Origin: Ulota crispa
Lineage: Eukaryota; Streptophyta; Bryopsida; Orthotrichales; Orthotrichaceae
Direction of reading: 5' to 3'
Assembly (NCBI GenBank): GCA_963920765.1
Contig: OY987247.1
Span: forward strand, 11,690,471 to 11,754,470
Length of the DNA: 64,000 nt
A program made the position numbers and the translations under genes. Positions 23,937-37,057 of this stretch are shown piece by piece (within the stretch, counting starts at the first letter, position 1; each line of letters begins with the position of its first letter). The notes under the pieces are model-generated. The model was not told the DNA's origin and ran no database searches. It worked only from the letters and a program-made list of their open reading frames with translations.

Positions 23937-24301
23937 TTAACCCTTAAACACCTGGGCCCATAGCTGTGCCTTGCCCTGCACTATACAGCTACAGTGCTCA
24001 GGCTCTGCCTAGCTTGTAGTATTGTTGCAAAAAGTGGGAAAAGTCAATAGTGCATGCTGCCCACATGAAATTTGTAATGAGGCAAGAGAGGACTTATCAA
24101 CCATGGTTGTGAATGTTCTCACAAATTTCAGTTTTGAAAAATATGAGGACTTTCAATCAATCCAATTTTGGCACTCCATGGTGAAGAACCTTGCAATGAT
24201 CACTTATTTTTTAAAATTGAACAAAAAAAATTTCCAACCCCATATTGTTTTTTTTTTGCACCCAAGGACGATAATCGTCCTCTTCGACCATTAGGGGTTA
24301 A
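23937..24301. mobile_element. TTAA-type MITE, 360-bp subfamily copy 2
   Basis: TTAA at 23937-23940 and 24298-24301; termini CCCTTAAACACCTGGGCCC and GACCATTAGGGG. The interior resembles 4652-5007 (AAAAGTCAATAGTG) and, in the segment GTGAATGTTCTCACAA, 56900-57279. Confidence 0.75.
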
Positions 24302-24636
24302 TTGTAAAATATTGTATTTGTCAAGTTGACGATAGGAACAAAACAAATTGTATCATTACAACAAGTATGATTACTTTCAATGGCTTGAATCCAATTTCTC
24401 TCTAGCATGAAAATGGAAAAATATTGCAAGAAATCCTAAACATGGTGCCATTCCATAGCTTGTATAGCTCATGGCAAATGAACTGAGGCTGAGTCCGAAC
24501 ACGCGCAGTTCCGAGCACGGAATTAGATCTCTCTCGGTCATAGGGTCCCTACCATGGGCACGGTGTCCAGCTCCGAATGCAACCAGCCCTGATCTCTCTT
24601 ATCCGCCATAGCCATTTTTTTCCAAGTTTCGCAGCC
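24302..24636. promoter_or_regulatory. Upstream region of the plastid-protein gene
   Basis: AT-rich to 24480, then GC-richer (CACGCGCAGTTCCGAGCAC) toward the start codon, as expected for a promoter and leader. An in-frame ATG at 24577 could extend the protein by 20 residues. Confidence 0.35.
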
Positions 24637-27183
24637 ATGGCGACGGCGATGGCGAGCTTTCCGTGCGTTACGAGCCGCGTCGGCCTAATTCCGCATCGAA
24701 ATTCGGTACTAAGTCGTGCTGCAGCCGAGCCAGCGCCAGTCGATTCACCACAACAACCAATGGCAACTCGCACAGGTCTTCAAATTGTTTCTCTTATTCC
24801 ACCGTCAAACTTCGCAATTGCTTGTTAATCAATTCCACAAATTCGCTTTAGACTGAACTCTGAAGTGCTCAGTGCGATTTTTGTTTTAAATTAAACTTTA
24901 GAGAAATTTTCTTTTGATGAATTTTTGTAATGCTGGATGCAATGCGGTTTGGGAGGAGCTGAACCTCATGGTGAGCAGGGTGAGCAGATGAGGGGAAATG
25001 TCATCAGTCACGCCGAACATTTCTTTGGAGCGGATGCGGAGCTACTGCAGCTACTTTTCTATTTGGAAGCAACAATGTCGCGTTGGCCGATGTGAAACTG
25101 GTCCTTTCCAACATCGAGGCCACTCCTGTTCCTTGTCCAAGTAAGTTTTCGCAATTTGGAAGCAAGAAAGAAGTAAATAATCGCACATTGAATTGCATAC
25201 CTTGATCCGTGAAGGTTTCTGCTCTTCTCTTATTTTGAAAATTTGCAACGATCCTTCATAATATGCAGCTTGAACTACTTCTAGTTTGGATCTGATGTAG
25301 AATCAGAAGATTTAGATTTTTTGAATTTTGAATTATATCTGGATGGTTAATTCTACCATTTCGATCACCAAGCGTTCGATTCGAACGAACTGTGACACTT
25401 TTTGGAGTAGAATACGTTTGAACTGTTACACTCTAAATGTAGTAATCTAAAAAAGAAAGATTGTTGCTGAAGCCAATGGACTCGTTACGTTTTAAGACAA
25501 GCGCTCAAGTTTTTACATAATTTTGTTCTCATGATTCTGGTGAATTACAAATTCCAATGATATTATCTTTGACCGCAATCTAGTAGAACAACCTTACCAA
25601 GATCTGTCCAATTTTTATTGGAATTGATCAATGCTCTCCTGATTGTGAGCAATAGTTGTTTGAAAACATCTTATCAATACATATTGAGTTGATTGAGTAT
25701 CTAGGCATTAACCTTGTTCGGAGGGAGTGACGCTTCGCTTACAATTCGCTTATCTAGCTCTTGATCTCTGCTTTCCTGGATTCTTGGTTAGCTGCAGTCC
25801 TGTCAACTTTTCTCTGATATTTAGGTTTTACGCTTGAATGAGTCTCAGGCGGTCAAACAACGGTAACGGGAGGCACCTCCTTCGGGGTTCGGTGTTTTAG
25901 AGTTACTGGTGATGTGAAAAATCCTGTCAAGCAGTCAGTATATAATGCTGTAAGCAACTCGTTCACCAGCTTTTTGTTGAATCTTGAACATAGAATAATT
26001 TAAAAGTTCGAGTGTAATTTATTGTTCGGCATTTTCCATAACATGCTCTAATTCTTGAATTTCTACTTAGCATTTATGACACGTACTTTCAGCAGTTCTT
26101 TTGGATATTTAGTTGGTGTAGCGATCACGTGTAGTGTTACTGCAAAACCTGCATCAATGAGAATCGAAGTTCTTCCTGTGCAGGATATATTTGGCAGAGT
26201 TTATGATGCCCAAGGTGAACCTGCATTGGATGCCGTGAGTCTCTTGCTTCTTAACTTAGTATGGATAAAAACTGATTTTGTTGTAGCTCTGTCTCTATGC
26301 ACTAGTCATTTATTACCTGATACCTCAACGCTCAATAACAGTGACCATTCTGCTGTGATAGGAAGAGAACTTACGAATAGATACTCTGGCTGAGGTTCCA
26401 CCAGGGGTTTCGAAGGTTTGTGTTTCCGGACTTGTTTACTGTTTGTCGTACTTTCTTATGTTTGGTTTGTATTCATTTTTTAAAGGTAGGATTATCGAAG
26501 CAACTTCACCGTGCCTTGATCAACTGTAGGTGAGCTTCCAAATTTCAGTGGACGAAATTCAGGCAAAGTTAGGTCCATTGCAGCTGAAGAACTTCAAGGC
26601 TACTGGTTACCTAGGCAAGGTTAACAATAGACAGGTAACAGTTGCATTCCATATCTGCTTAGAATTCTCTTGAAGCATTCACTTGTCAATGTTTGTCAGT
26701 AGGGCAGATTCTCGATCCCAACTTCCCTCATTTATTATAGGGAAAATTTCATGGATACCACTGAAGTTTGCAATATTTCATAGATACCCCTGGTTTTTCA
26801 GAAATATCACAAATACCCTTGGACCAAAAAATTTAGGCGTTCGTTTTTTTATGCACGTCACTTCCTTCACCCTTTGTGCGCACACTACTTTCTTGTTATG
26901 CGTGCGCACAAAGGAAGAAGGGAAGTGGCATGCAAACAAACGCTTAAATTTTTTGGTCCAATGGTATTTGTGATATTTCTGAAAAACCAGGGGTATCTAT
27001 ACAAATATCGCAAACTTTAGGGGTATCCATCAAATTTTCCCTTTACTATATATCCAAGGCATATGACAGTTGAATCTTCTTTGTCAAAGGCAATTATGAA
27101 TTTTAGTTTTTTTGCTGTTGCAGGGTTCAGGACGGATAGACGACATGGATTTCAGTGAAATCGATGAAGACTACGTACCTTAA
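24637..27183 (+). CDS. Predicted plastid-targeted protein, seven exons
   Basis: Exons: 24637-24775, 25051-25140, 25849-25949, 26184-26234, 26362-26415, 26530-26634, 27124-27183; phases agree throughout (199 residues). The N-terminus (MATAMASFPCVTSRVGLI) is rich in Ala, Ser, Thr and Arg and lacks acidic residues, as in a chloroplast transit peptide. The mature part carries FLFGSNNVALADVKLVLS, TGGTSFGVRCFRVTGDVKN, DIFGRVYDAQGEPALDA, EEVPPGVSK-like spacing and a long VSFQISVDEIQAKLGPLQLK segment, ending in an acidic tail (DFSEIDEDYVP). There is no membrane helix. It looks like a conserved plant/cyanobacterial-type small protein, but I cannot name the family. The exon 1/exon 2 join is the least certain border. 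The start may be 24577. Intron 6 holds a Mutator-like MITE. Confidence 0.7.
26740..27041. mobile_element. Mutator-like fold-back MITE (intron 6 of plastid-protein gene)
   Basis: Long inverted arms starting GGGAAAATTTCATGGATACC, with complementary end ATCCATCAAATTTTCCC. Flanking 9-mers TTTATTATA (26731-26739) and TTTACTATA (27042-27050) agree at 8 of 9. Homologous to 9788-10111. Confidence 0.82.
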
Positions 27184-28066
27184 GCTTAAGACCGCCAGAA
27201 GTGTAGTTTGAGCATGCTACGGTCAATCTTGGTTTTGCGATTCTGCGTGGCTCATAATATCCATATACGAATCTTTTGGAGAGTGCGGTTGAATTTTTGC
27301 AGGGACCATGTCATGATTGATGGTATGATTAAGGGTCACACTTTCTGTACTTAATGTGTTTACAAGGCCTTTAGGTTCAGACGTAATATCTCTGAACGAC
27401 GGTGTGGATATATAGTATGCTCACAAATCCCCAAAACCACGATTTGCTCTCGATGCTTCTGAAGTAAGATACTTTTGAAATGTTGCCTCGGAGGACATCT
27501 ATAAGGAGCTTGTTTGTTAAGAAATAATTACAATCACAACTTTTCATCTGGTGCTGTTTCACATTTGTTGATACTTGTGAAGAATTACGTGATACCCCTG
27601 GTAATTACACCCCAGCAGTGCATGAAGAGCATTGCCATCAGTCAACAAAACCAACATGGCACATGGCAAAATAAGTTGATTATTACAAATAAATATTAAC
27701 CTCTAAAGTCCTCTCGGTTTCATGTTCAAGAGTGTTTTCTTTTTTTCTTTTTTCCTAATACTCTGTTCAGTGCACGTCTCTACGGTTGTCATGCATCATG
27801 TTTTCTTCGCTAATCTATGGTTTAAAGGTCAGAGACTGAGTTGAGATAATGGATTTTTGTACTTCATAAATCCAAATGAATCTTGCTTCTATAAGCTAAG
27901 TAGTAAAAGCTTAGATCCCCACTTGTGATGAGTTGAATGAACAACCTATTGACTATGGATGCATTGAGTATCATTGGACTTCAATTGGGTAAACAAAAAG
28001 ATCCAATACGTTGGTCTAGCGCTATTAGGACCTTAACCAAAACAATGTATTATACATCACATAGTG
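27184..28066. other. 3' flank and spacer
   Basis: No gene or repeat relationship recognised. Confidence 0.4.
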
Positions 28067-28884
28067 TTAACCCCTATGCGCCTCAAGAGCAGGATCTTGT
28101 TGCTCCTGATTAGGCAAATAGGTCTCATTTTCTAAGATTGGGTTGTATGTGGGTGGGGTTTGTACCCGTGGGTAGGGCTTAGGGTGGGTTATGAGGCGGA
28201 GTGGGGTGATAGCCTGAGGCAATTTTTGTGTTTGATATTCTGGGGTCAATCAAGGAATGCTTTCAGTTTCAACAGTGCAAACTACCAAGATGATTGGTTG
28301 TCGGCGGTTCATGATTGGTGCTGTGTCCCAAATCGTCATCCCGGTATCCCACCTAGCACTCACATGCAGCAGGCACGGCTTGCAAAGGGCGGACGTGGCA
28401 GCTGAAGGAGCAAGGTACGGCCTCTCGAAGGCAGCATGCCGGTGCCCTTGTAGGACAACACCGGTTGCTATTGCTGTGAATGCCCCAAGGCAAGTTCAAT
28501 TTGGAGCTCTTTGGGGGCTACTCCATTATCCAAATTAGAAGAAATTTTGGCTAGCCCCACCCTACCTTCATGCCTGACACCATGTGAAGAAATCCGGACT
28601 AGAAAAGCCTAAAGAACCCACCATCCGTCCATGTGGAAACCAGGGAGCACCCAAATTTTTAGCCAACATCAAATGGTCAATCAAACTTAGACCATTATAA
28701 TTTGGGGTGCCAGACGGTGAAATCACGTATATTTCAAACCAAGCATTTCTACACTAGACCCTCTAACACTTTCAAAAGACAAAATCGTTGGATCTTCCAA
28801 AAGAAAAAACACAAGCCCTTGTAAGGGTAGGACCTTGCTAAACCTGCTCCTTGCCTAAAAAATCGGTGAGCCCTTAGGGATTAA
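28067..28884. mobile_element. TTAA-type element, 818 bp
   Basis: TTAA at 28067-28070 and 28881-28884; termini CCCCTATGCGCCTCAAGAGC and GGTGAGCCCTTAGGGA are complementary in most positions. The interior is GC-richer than its surroundings and unlike the other subfamilies; short open stretches inside show no transposase motif. Confidence 0.6.
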
Positions 28885-31800
28885 GTAATGCTTAGTGTAA
28901 CCACTTGGTCAATATGGACAGTTAAATCAACTAGTCCGCTAAGCATTTGAAGTACCCACTACCCAATCTAGGATTTATGGAGGTTGATTAACCATGCAAT
29001 TTCGTAGTTACACCCAATAAGGCTAGTTATTGCCAAATCTTTCAAAAAAGAGGCCACAATATGGTGCATAACCCTTGATGAGCCATACCACTCCTAGCTC
29101 AAGAGAGCAATTCATTTGTTGAGCGAATTATTTGCCTTGTTTGCAAAACTGCTATATTGCAATGCAATTTGAAATGCATAAATCTTTAAATTTTGTTGAG
29201 CTTGACTAAGGGCAACCAAGTTGAAAGGTCATCCATTCTTAAGCACAATCAAAACTAACTTGCAAATAAAGTCTAAATAGTGCTTGGAGGTTCAATTCTC
29301 TATTTTAGAAGTAATATTTTTAGGAGGGTGTGTTTTTATGTATTTAATATGACAACCCTCAACTCTTGCTTGAAAGCCACTTTCACTAAACACATTACAA
29401 TATAGTTTGAGTTTTTTTTGTTTGTTTTTTTCTTAATTTCCTCTTTAAATATTAAAAAAAAGGTGTTAGTGGTTAAAGATACCTTGCCTATAGCAACTAA
29501 ACTCATAAGTTCATGATGGGTGTCATGGATGCAAATGAGGTTCACTACCTCTTGGAGCTTTTTGAACAAACTTCCAAAAACTCTTTCCACCATGTTTTGT
29601 TTGTTGAAGTTTGATGATTAGTTATGTTTATGCATTTTTGCCTTGTTGTGGAAATGTATGCAATACAAATTGTGAGAGATGGCTATGTTTGATATAATTT
29701 AGTGTGGGCAAGATGAGTTTCAATACATAGATTGATTGATAGTGATTTTGATAAGATCACTTGCAAATTTCTAAATCAATTAAATTTAAGTCTAATCTTC
29801 ATCCTAAACATGATTTTGATATGGAGCAATTAGATTAGAGCTTGATCTAGGAATGTACCAAAAAAGGCATTTTTTTTCTTGTAGAATATCAATTTTTGAG
29901 CAAAGATTTTGTACAATTGACCATCTGATCTTCAACTTGATTTTGTACTATTTCAAATCTTATATCCTTACTATTATCTAGATCATAGCTCTCAAAAATG
30001 AGGCTTTTTTAATTTTGGTTGTTGTTGAAACAAAGAAAATTTGATTTTGAGGTTTGCAAGGCAAAATCATATGCTTATGAAACTTGTGTTGCTTGGACTA
30101 ATTTTGCATCATGTTGAAAGTATGAGTGAAAATTTCCAAACCAGTCAAATACATCTTTTATGATAAAAAAAATCGTTTATACCAGATGGTCCAAAAATCT
30201 AACTAATAAAAAAATTAACCCTAAAATATGCTCATTGTTCACATATGTGATTGGATATTTGTTTCTCAAACCCTTCCTCCTAACCTCCCCTACTGGTGTA
30301 ACCATCAACTTCTAGCCTCAATGAATTCATTACCCGTCTTGCTCCCATTCAAAAAATTTAAAAAACTTTAATATATTGAATAAGGTTTTGAATCACAATT
30401 TGAATTGCTTACAATATCAACCTTGAAGCTAGTAGAGAAAACACATGCCTCATCCAAAATTAACCATAATCCAAGAATCCAACAGTAGAGCATCTATTTG
30501 GATTTGAGTAAAGATAAAATTGTGTCTAAAATTTGGTTGTTTTTTTGGAGTTAAGGTTATTTTGCTAAAATTGTTGCAAAGTTGGAAACAAAAAGATATA
30601 TTCTTCATTCAAACTCTTTTCCACACAATCCATTATTTGCCATTTTAAAACTAATGACATATTCTAAAAGTCAAGAAAATAGAATAAAGTGAATTAATAA
30701 TCTAAACATGTCAAATAAAAAGAGGTGGTGTCATGACATATTCATGGTATAACAACTCCTTTTAACAATCATTCAATCAAAGATCAATGCCATGGGTATA
30801 ATTCAAGAGACTCTAAAAAAAATTCAAAAAAATAATGGCTGTAATTTGAATCACAAGACATCACCTTTAAATTGCTTGGGACATCATCAAAGTAGCATGG
30901 GACTTAAGCCATCATGTTAGAGATGTCTTAAACCCAAAATAAGTAAGGTAATCAACTTGTAGTACAAATCAAGAGTTAACAAATATTGTATCTCACTCTT
31001 GTTTACATCAAGTTATACTTTGCTTTCAATTTTGTTCTTCCTTCTTATTATTATTACATGTCTGGTTTTTGAACTTTTGATTCTACTTCTTGCTCCACAC
31101 TTGTTTTTAACCATTTTAATTAGATTTCACCTCAATTTTGATTTTGTTCTTCTTGAAAGTTGTTTTAGCAACATTAAATTTTAAAAAATTATATCAAAAC
31201 TAAAAAGCCATCACAATCATTACAAATTTGCCACCAATCTATCATTTTAATGCCTCTAATTTACACCAATCTAATTTCATTTTACAAGAGGTTTATTTGA
31301 ATGGAAACTCTCTAATTTCTAAAAAAAGGACTAGTGATCAAAATTGTGCTGGAGGATGTTGGGGAGCATGACATACTTATGGTTTGTGGTAAATGAAAAG
31401 CACACTTGGAAAGAATCAAATGCATAGTGCAACAATGATCTCCATCTCAAAACGTCAATAACTTTTATCTCTATTTTAATTTTGAATATATAAATAATTA
31501 CATATTTGATAAAAATTTGAAAATATGAGAAATGCCTCATTGAAAAATGATTTTTTTGTCTTTTAAAATAATATTAAACACAAATAGAAACAATTATGAA
31601 ATCACTATTTTTGGAACCCAAGACTTCTTATTTGTAGGCTCTTCACAATTGCTCATTAGAAAATTTGAAACTATGAGCTAGTAAAATCACAAAATGATAT
31701 AAAAGGTGCAAATTGATTTCTCTTTCAAATTGAAAATATGAGTGGCTAAAACTTGGAATTTACTTTGTTTCCATGCTCTTCTATGTTAATAAGGCAACTT

Positions 31801-32381
31801 CCAACTCAAAATAGGTCAAAATTGACAATATTTATATCATTTAGTTTTGTGCACTTTAAAAATATCAACAGCAAAAACAATTATAAAAGATTAAGAAATG
31901 AAAAATAACAAGATCTTGTAAGTCTTGTTAAGACCAAAAAAATGCAATAAATATAGTCACATAAACCAGTAGTTATTAGATAAATTCACATATACTTGCT
32001 TCCAATTAGATCATGCATTAAAATGCAAGAAGCTGAATGCATTGAACTCTAACTACTAAATGGATGGTCACATCTTGAAAATAGTATTTTTTTTTGTTGA
32101 TTCTATTGCCAAGATTCATTTAAGGGGCCTTTTCACTTGTGCATACAAGGAGAGAAATATTTTGGACCAAATTTTACCGCATTTGACATGTGTTATCTTT
32201 GCATAAAAAAATGGATGAAAATTCAATGAAATTACCAAATTTTTTCCTTTAGGTGCAACAAAAATTTGATGAATGTTATTACTATCATGATTTTTTATAG
32301 ATAAATGCGCGCACATGGAACTTCATATTCATTTTTCTTAACTGGCATGAGTTGGTGGATGCATATTTTTTTGTTGAGGAA

Positions 32382-32417
<36 letters not shown>

Positions 32418-33442
32418 AAAAACCCTTGCGTACAAGTATAAACCATTGAGAACAAAAAAACCCTTTGTTGGCCACACCATCTTGTACTTATATTACTTTT
32501 AACAATGTCAAACAATTAAGTGCCCAACTAGCTTGTGTATTACACTACTGCATAATTCCTATACACATAACTTTCTTTAACATATTCTTATTCATCTTAG
32601 AATTGTTTATTGAAAAGAATGTAAACTTCCTTTTAATGCAATTTTGAGCTCATTACAATCTTAGCAATACTACAATTGATGCCCTATATAATTACTTATG
32701 GACAATTTAAAATCCAAAAGTAATAGTTCAAACAATGTATTGGTTTGCAAAACATTGCAAGATGCTTCCAAAATATGGAACAACACTTACAAATATAGGG
32801 AGAGGTATCCAAATCAAAAAATACATGCAAACCATTAGGAGATACATGCAAAGTAAAGGAAGATCCAATGAACTCCAAGATTTGGAAAACTTTAGAAACT
32901 TAGCCAAATAAAATGTCAAAAATAGCTTGAAGTTAGAACCAAATAAAAGCCGCCTAGATTTTTGAAAGATTTCTAATTCTAGTGTAAATTTATAGGCAAT
33001 ATTGTGTGCATGCACTAAAAATTTGACTCAAAATGTGAAATGTAGAACTTTTATTGAGGAAGTTCAAAATTCTCCCCAAACACAAGAAAGATCTCCAAAT
33101 ATTCAAAGACATAAAAAGTCCATAATTACATGGATAGTCCATAATCAATTATATACATCATATTGTCAACTATATAGTTTAATTTTTTGATTCCGTTTAT
33201 TATGTCACCTCTCCCTAAAGTCCCTCTCCCAATAAAAGTGCATTTCAATTATAAGAAATGGTACAGTTCTTGTTGAACTAAGGGTTCCAAATATTTATAT
33301 GATTGCATAAATGGTACATGTACTCTAGCAGGTATATAATAAAGATGTACATTTGAGTAATTTCCAATTTTGGTATTTGAGTTCGTAACAGTAACAAAGA
33401 CCAATTTATGCAAAAGCTGCACTGGGTATGCTATTAGGTGTA
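28885..33442. other. Long AT-rich gene-free stretch
   Basis: No coding block of plausible composition or splice structure. Contains an ATT/AAT trinucleotide microsatellite at about 32381-32413 and many homopolymer runs. Only short spurious open frames occur. Confidence 0.5.
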
Positions 33443-33677
33443 TAGTAGAACTCCTCTAAATCGATATCCTCTAAACTGATATCTTCTATAATCTAAGATA
33501 TAACACAAATCTCAGTGTCAGATCATATGTTGGTCATAAATCAAAGCAATTAATTCAACAATAATAATACTCCTTGGTGCTATCTCGGCACTAACCTCAA
33601 GATAACTAATTAATAACTTACTTAAACTAATCTAATTCTTGGGATCCCAACCATATTAGTTTAGAGGAGTTCTACTG
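33443..33677. mobile_element. Emigrant-like (Tc1/mariner-type) MITE
   Basis: Termini TAGTAGAACTCCTCTAAAT and TTTAGAGGAGTTCTACTG resemble the CAGTAAAACCTCTATAAA ends of Emigrant elements. TA dinucleotides flank both sides (33441-33442 and 33678-33679). Confidence 0.72.
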
Positions 33678-33984
33678 TAATTACTCAGATATGACAAGCA
33701 TCTCAAGTGTAAAGGTCAGTATTAGGATTAACAACCCGAATGAAAGTGATAGCAATAGCCAATGCTACTGAGGCCCTGAGCTAACTCACAACGTACTTCA
33801 ATTTGTACAAAATATCCCACCAACGAAAAATATTTAACAAACACATGAATAATGGAAGTAGGCTTATACTGATTTTGCATGTAACTGATTTTAGTAACAT
33901 AACTACAAGGATCAGATCACACCTAAAACGTAATTTAAAAATATTTTGATTTCTATTCACTACTGGCTCTTATTATTTGCTTCA

Positions 33985-34465
33985 GGGGAAATTTTGAAAA
34001 ATGCCCCTATAATTTTACCGTATTCTGAAAAATACCTTCGTAATTAATAAAATTGCAAAAATACTCCTCTAGGGGTTTCACAATACCATGGTGCAATTGT
34101 ATTGCGGCCAACAAAGGTACACAACCACCCTTGCAACCATTTGTATAGGATACAATAGAATCGCAAAATATCTCGCATCAATTCACTACTAGACAAGTAG
34201 GTTAGTGCTAAATAGTAAAGGCAATAGCTTAATATATTTGTACATTCATAAATTCATTTTCACAATTGAAAGATTTACTTTTGATGAAAAAAGTGTTTTC
34301 TGAAATTGGTTTGGAAGCATTGCATTGAGCATGTGTGTGTCTCAATGTATCTCTATTATGTGGATGTTTTAGGTGCTAGTATAAGAGTGTTTTTGCAATT
34401 TTGGAAGTTCCATGGATATATTTCAAAATACAGTAAAATATAGGGGGTATTTTTCAAATTGTCCC
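33985..34465. mobile_element. Fold-back MITE with GGGGAAATTTT ends
   Basis: Inverted ends GGGGAAATTTTGAAAAATGC and GTATTTTTCAAATTGTCCC, each followed inward by a CCCCTATA-type block. Related in style to the Mutator-like MITEs at 9788 and 26740, but without a clear target duplication. Confidence 0.55.
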
Positions 34466-35738
34466 TATTATGGAATTGTCTTTGTTGAATCTTGAATGCA
34501 ATTGAACAAAGATTTTGGATTTTCATACTGTGTAATTTTGGGACATTGTATGAATAGGCTACGGGTTTTCAAAGTGTTGATTATAGGTGTATTCAAAATT
34601 GACAATAGGCTCTCATGTTCAAAACATTTGTGTCTTTAAAATGAGTTGGTAGGGGTTGGTATGCAATAGGGTTGTAAACAGGTATAGATTATATATAGGC
34701 CCTCTCTACTCCCAACTGAACTTCAATTGTAAGAGTAAGAGAAATCTATATAGCCTCTTAGTAAGTTCTCACCTACTTCTATTTGGACAAATCATGAAAA
34801 AATTTACATTAGAAGAGGTAACATGTGACTTGGTGATCAACTACCAAACTTATTTTTAAATAGTATTTGCTAATAGTTGGTAAGTGAATACAATAAAAGT
34901 GGGCAAAACTTCATGTAAGCTTACATACATTTGGATTAGCTATTGGCCATATTTTGACCAACTACATATTCTAAACATAAAATCTCAAGTCTCATGTGAT
35001 GCCATGTATGTGAAATTGTCTTTTCAAACATGCATCATATCTAACATGGTTTGGAAAAAACTTGTGTGACGGTCGGTGATGGGTCTTCATGGAACAAGAG
35101 GCTTTTGATAGTAGTAAGTAGAAACACACCTTTAATAACCATTATAAATTTGAGACTTGATCATAGAATGCTTTTAACTGATTTGTTCTCTACAAAGTTG
35201 GTACATAATAAATTGGAGTGAAGCCACGTGTTTCAAAGATGTCACATAAGGACTGTCCATGACTTTCACACGTAAGTGTATTTTCCTTAAAAGTTTATTT
35301 AAATTTAATAATGGGTAGAAGAGTTACAAAATGGTGCCATATGATTACTTGGTGTTTTAAGGTTGGTTTGTTAAATAATAAAATTTAAGACATGGTTCCT
35401 TTCATGATTATCCATCTAAAAAGTGTTTTTTCAATTGATGTGAGATTTATTATTTTCTAAAAAATAAAAAATAGAACTTAATTAAGATAAGATTTTTGAT
35501 GCTTACAAAAATAATCCAGAGCATTAACTATTCTCTTAGCATGCAGTGAAAATATTTGAAGTGATGAAGGAGCTTCTCAATAGATAGATTTTGTACCCAA
35601 TCTATTAAAATCAAATTGATCTATAGTTTTGCACAATTATATATGAGGAGTGGGTTATAAACTTGCACCTACTCAAATGATATCATTTATGTTATGAACT
35701 TTCCATTGTTAGCAATTACATGAATTTACATCAATCAC
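34466..35738. other. AT-rich spacer
   Basis: Nothing recognised. Confidence 0.45.
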
Positions 35739-35787
35739 AACTATATATACATAAACATATATACATATATATACACACGCGCGCGCG

Positions 35788-35852
<65 letters not shown>
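35739..35852. repeat. Compound microsatellite (TA/CA/CG/CA/TA)
   Basis: Consecutive tracts of TA, CACACG, CGCGCG, CACACA and a long TATATA run. Any open frame across it is accidental. Confidence 0.95.
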
Positions 35853-36661
35853 TAACACAGTAAGCCCATCTCTTGGCCATAGAAGGCATTAGGAAGAAAA
35901 TGAGCCCTCCAAGGGGTTGCAAGTTTGGTTTTGACCAAGTTAGCCTGTCCATGAGGAAGTGTTCCCATGTTTTGGGGAAATGGGCCCCTTCTTGGACCTA
36001 AATCCTTTGTAATATGGACCAACTACAAAAGTAATACCTCTCTTCAAGTCCAATTACATTGTATAAAAATATTTATCAATTTCAAAAATAAGCTACGGTC
36101 TTTCTTATCCTTTTGAAACCTACTTCTAGTTCTAGTGCGTAAAACCATTCATCAAAATGTAAATTTTAAGCCTAACATAGAGTTGCTTAACTAAGCTATT
36201 TTGTATTTGAAGTTATTGAATTCTAATGCACTATCTATCTCTACATCTGAAATAATCTAATTTCATGGCATTTATCTTTCTTCTTGGAGACATTAGACTC
36301 CCTCAAGTGCCTTTGCCATCCAAATGGATGTGTTTGACTCTTAATCATTTTGTGCTTGCATATTAATTATAATCAATCATAACTAGTATATATTACAATC
36401 ATTTAATAAAGTCATGTCATGTACAAAAAAATTATCAGATTCTAATAATTTATATGCAGAAAAATATGAGTTTCTAGTTCAAAAGTTGCTACAACGTGTC
36501 AATTTCACAATATGTGAGAATATCAATTCTGTTACAAACACTATCAATACATCTTATCACTGTAAACTAAATAACATGATAAAAGTTTACTTTGAAGAAG
36601 TTTGTACCGTGCCATATGCCGCAAGATCCCAATGAGCAAATTGGAGAAGAGTTAAGATTTA
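35853..36661. other. AT-rich spacer
   Basis: Nothing recognised. Confidence 0.4.
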
Positions 36662-37057
36662 AGGTAGGTGCACCCATAAGCGTAGAAATAAGGGTTTTGG
36701 AGTAGGTAAAATACTTGACTAACTTTGAAAAAAACATTGTAAGTTAGGAAATGGAAACCAAAAATATTGGCATCACTTTCAAGGTTCTAATTGTAAGCAT
36801 TTGTTCACAAAAAAATTTCAAAGTCCAAAATCACTAAAATTGTAAGAATCATGTGTAAGAGATGCTAAAAACAAGGCTTGTTGGTTCTTAAATAGTGAGA
36901 TGGGTACTCCAAATCTCATGCTAGTCACCCACAACCATCACTTCATTACACATAACCATCACTCAATCACTCACAACCATTTGTTTTTTTTATCGATTAG
37001 CCCTGCCACTGTCAGGTGACGAGCATGGGGACGCAACACTTATGGATGTTGCTACCT
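36662..37057. mobile_element. CACCCATAAGC-type MITE, copy 2
   Basis: Termini AGGTAGGTGCACCCATAAGC and ACTTATGGATGTTGCTACCT, with TA on both outer sides. The interior (TTGTAAGCATTTGTTCACAA; ACAACCATCACTTC) is homologous to 16755-17160 and to the arms of the fold-back element at 47911. Confidence 0.75.

Noticed and set aside
28160..28538. Overlapping open frames of 81 and 93 codons
   Set aside because: They lie inside the TTAA-bounded element 28067-28884 and show no transposase or other family motif.
35731..35952. Open frame across a microsatellite
   Set aside because: The YIYIYIYI and CVCVRARV runs are translations of TA and CA/CG repeats.
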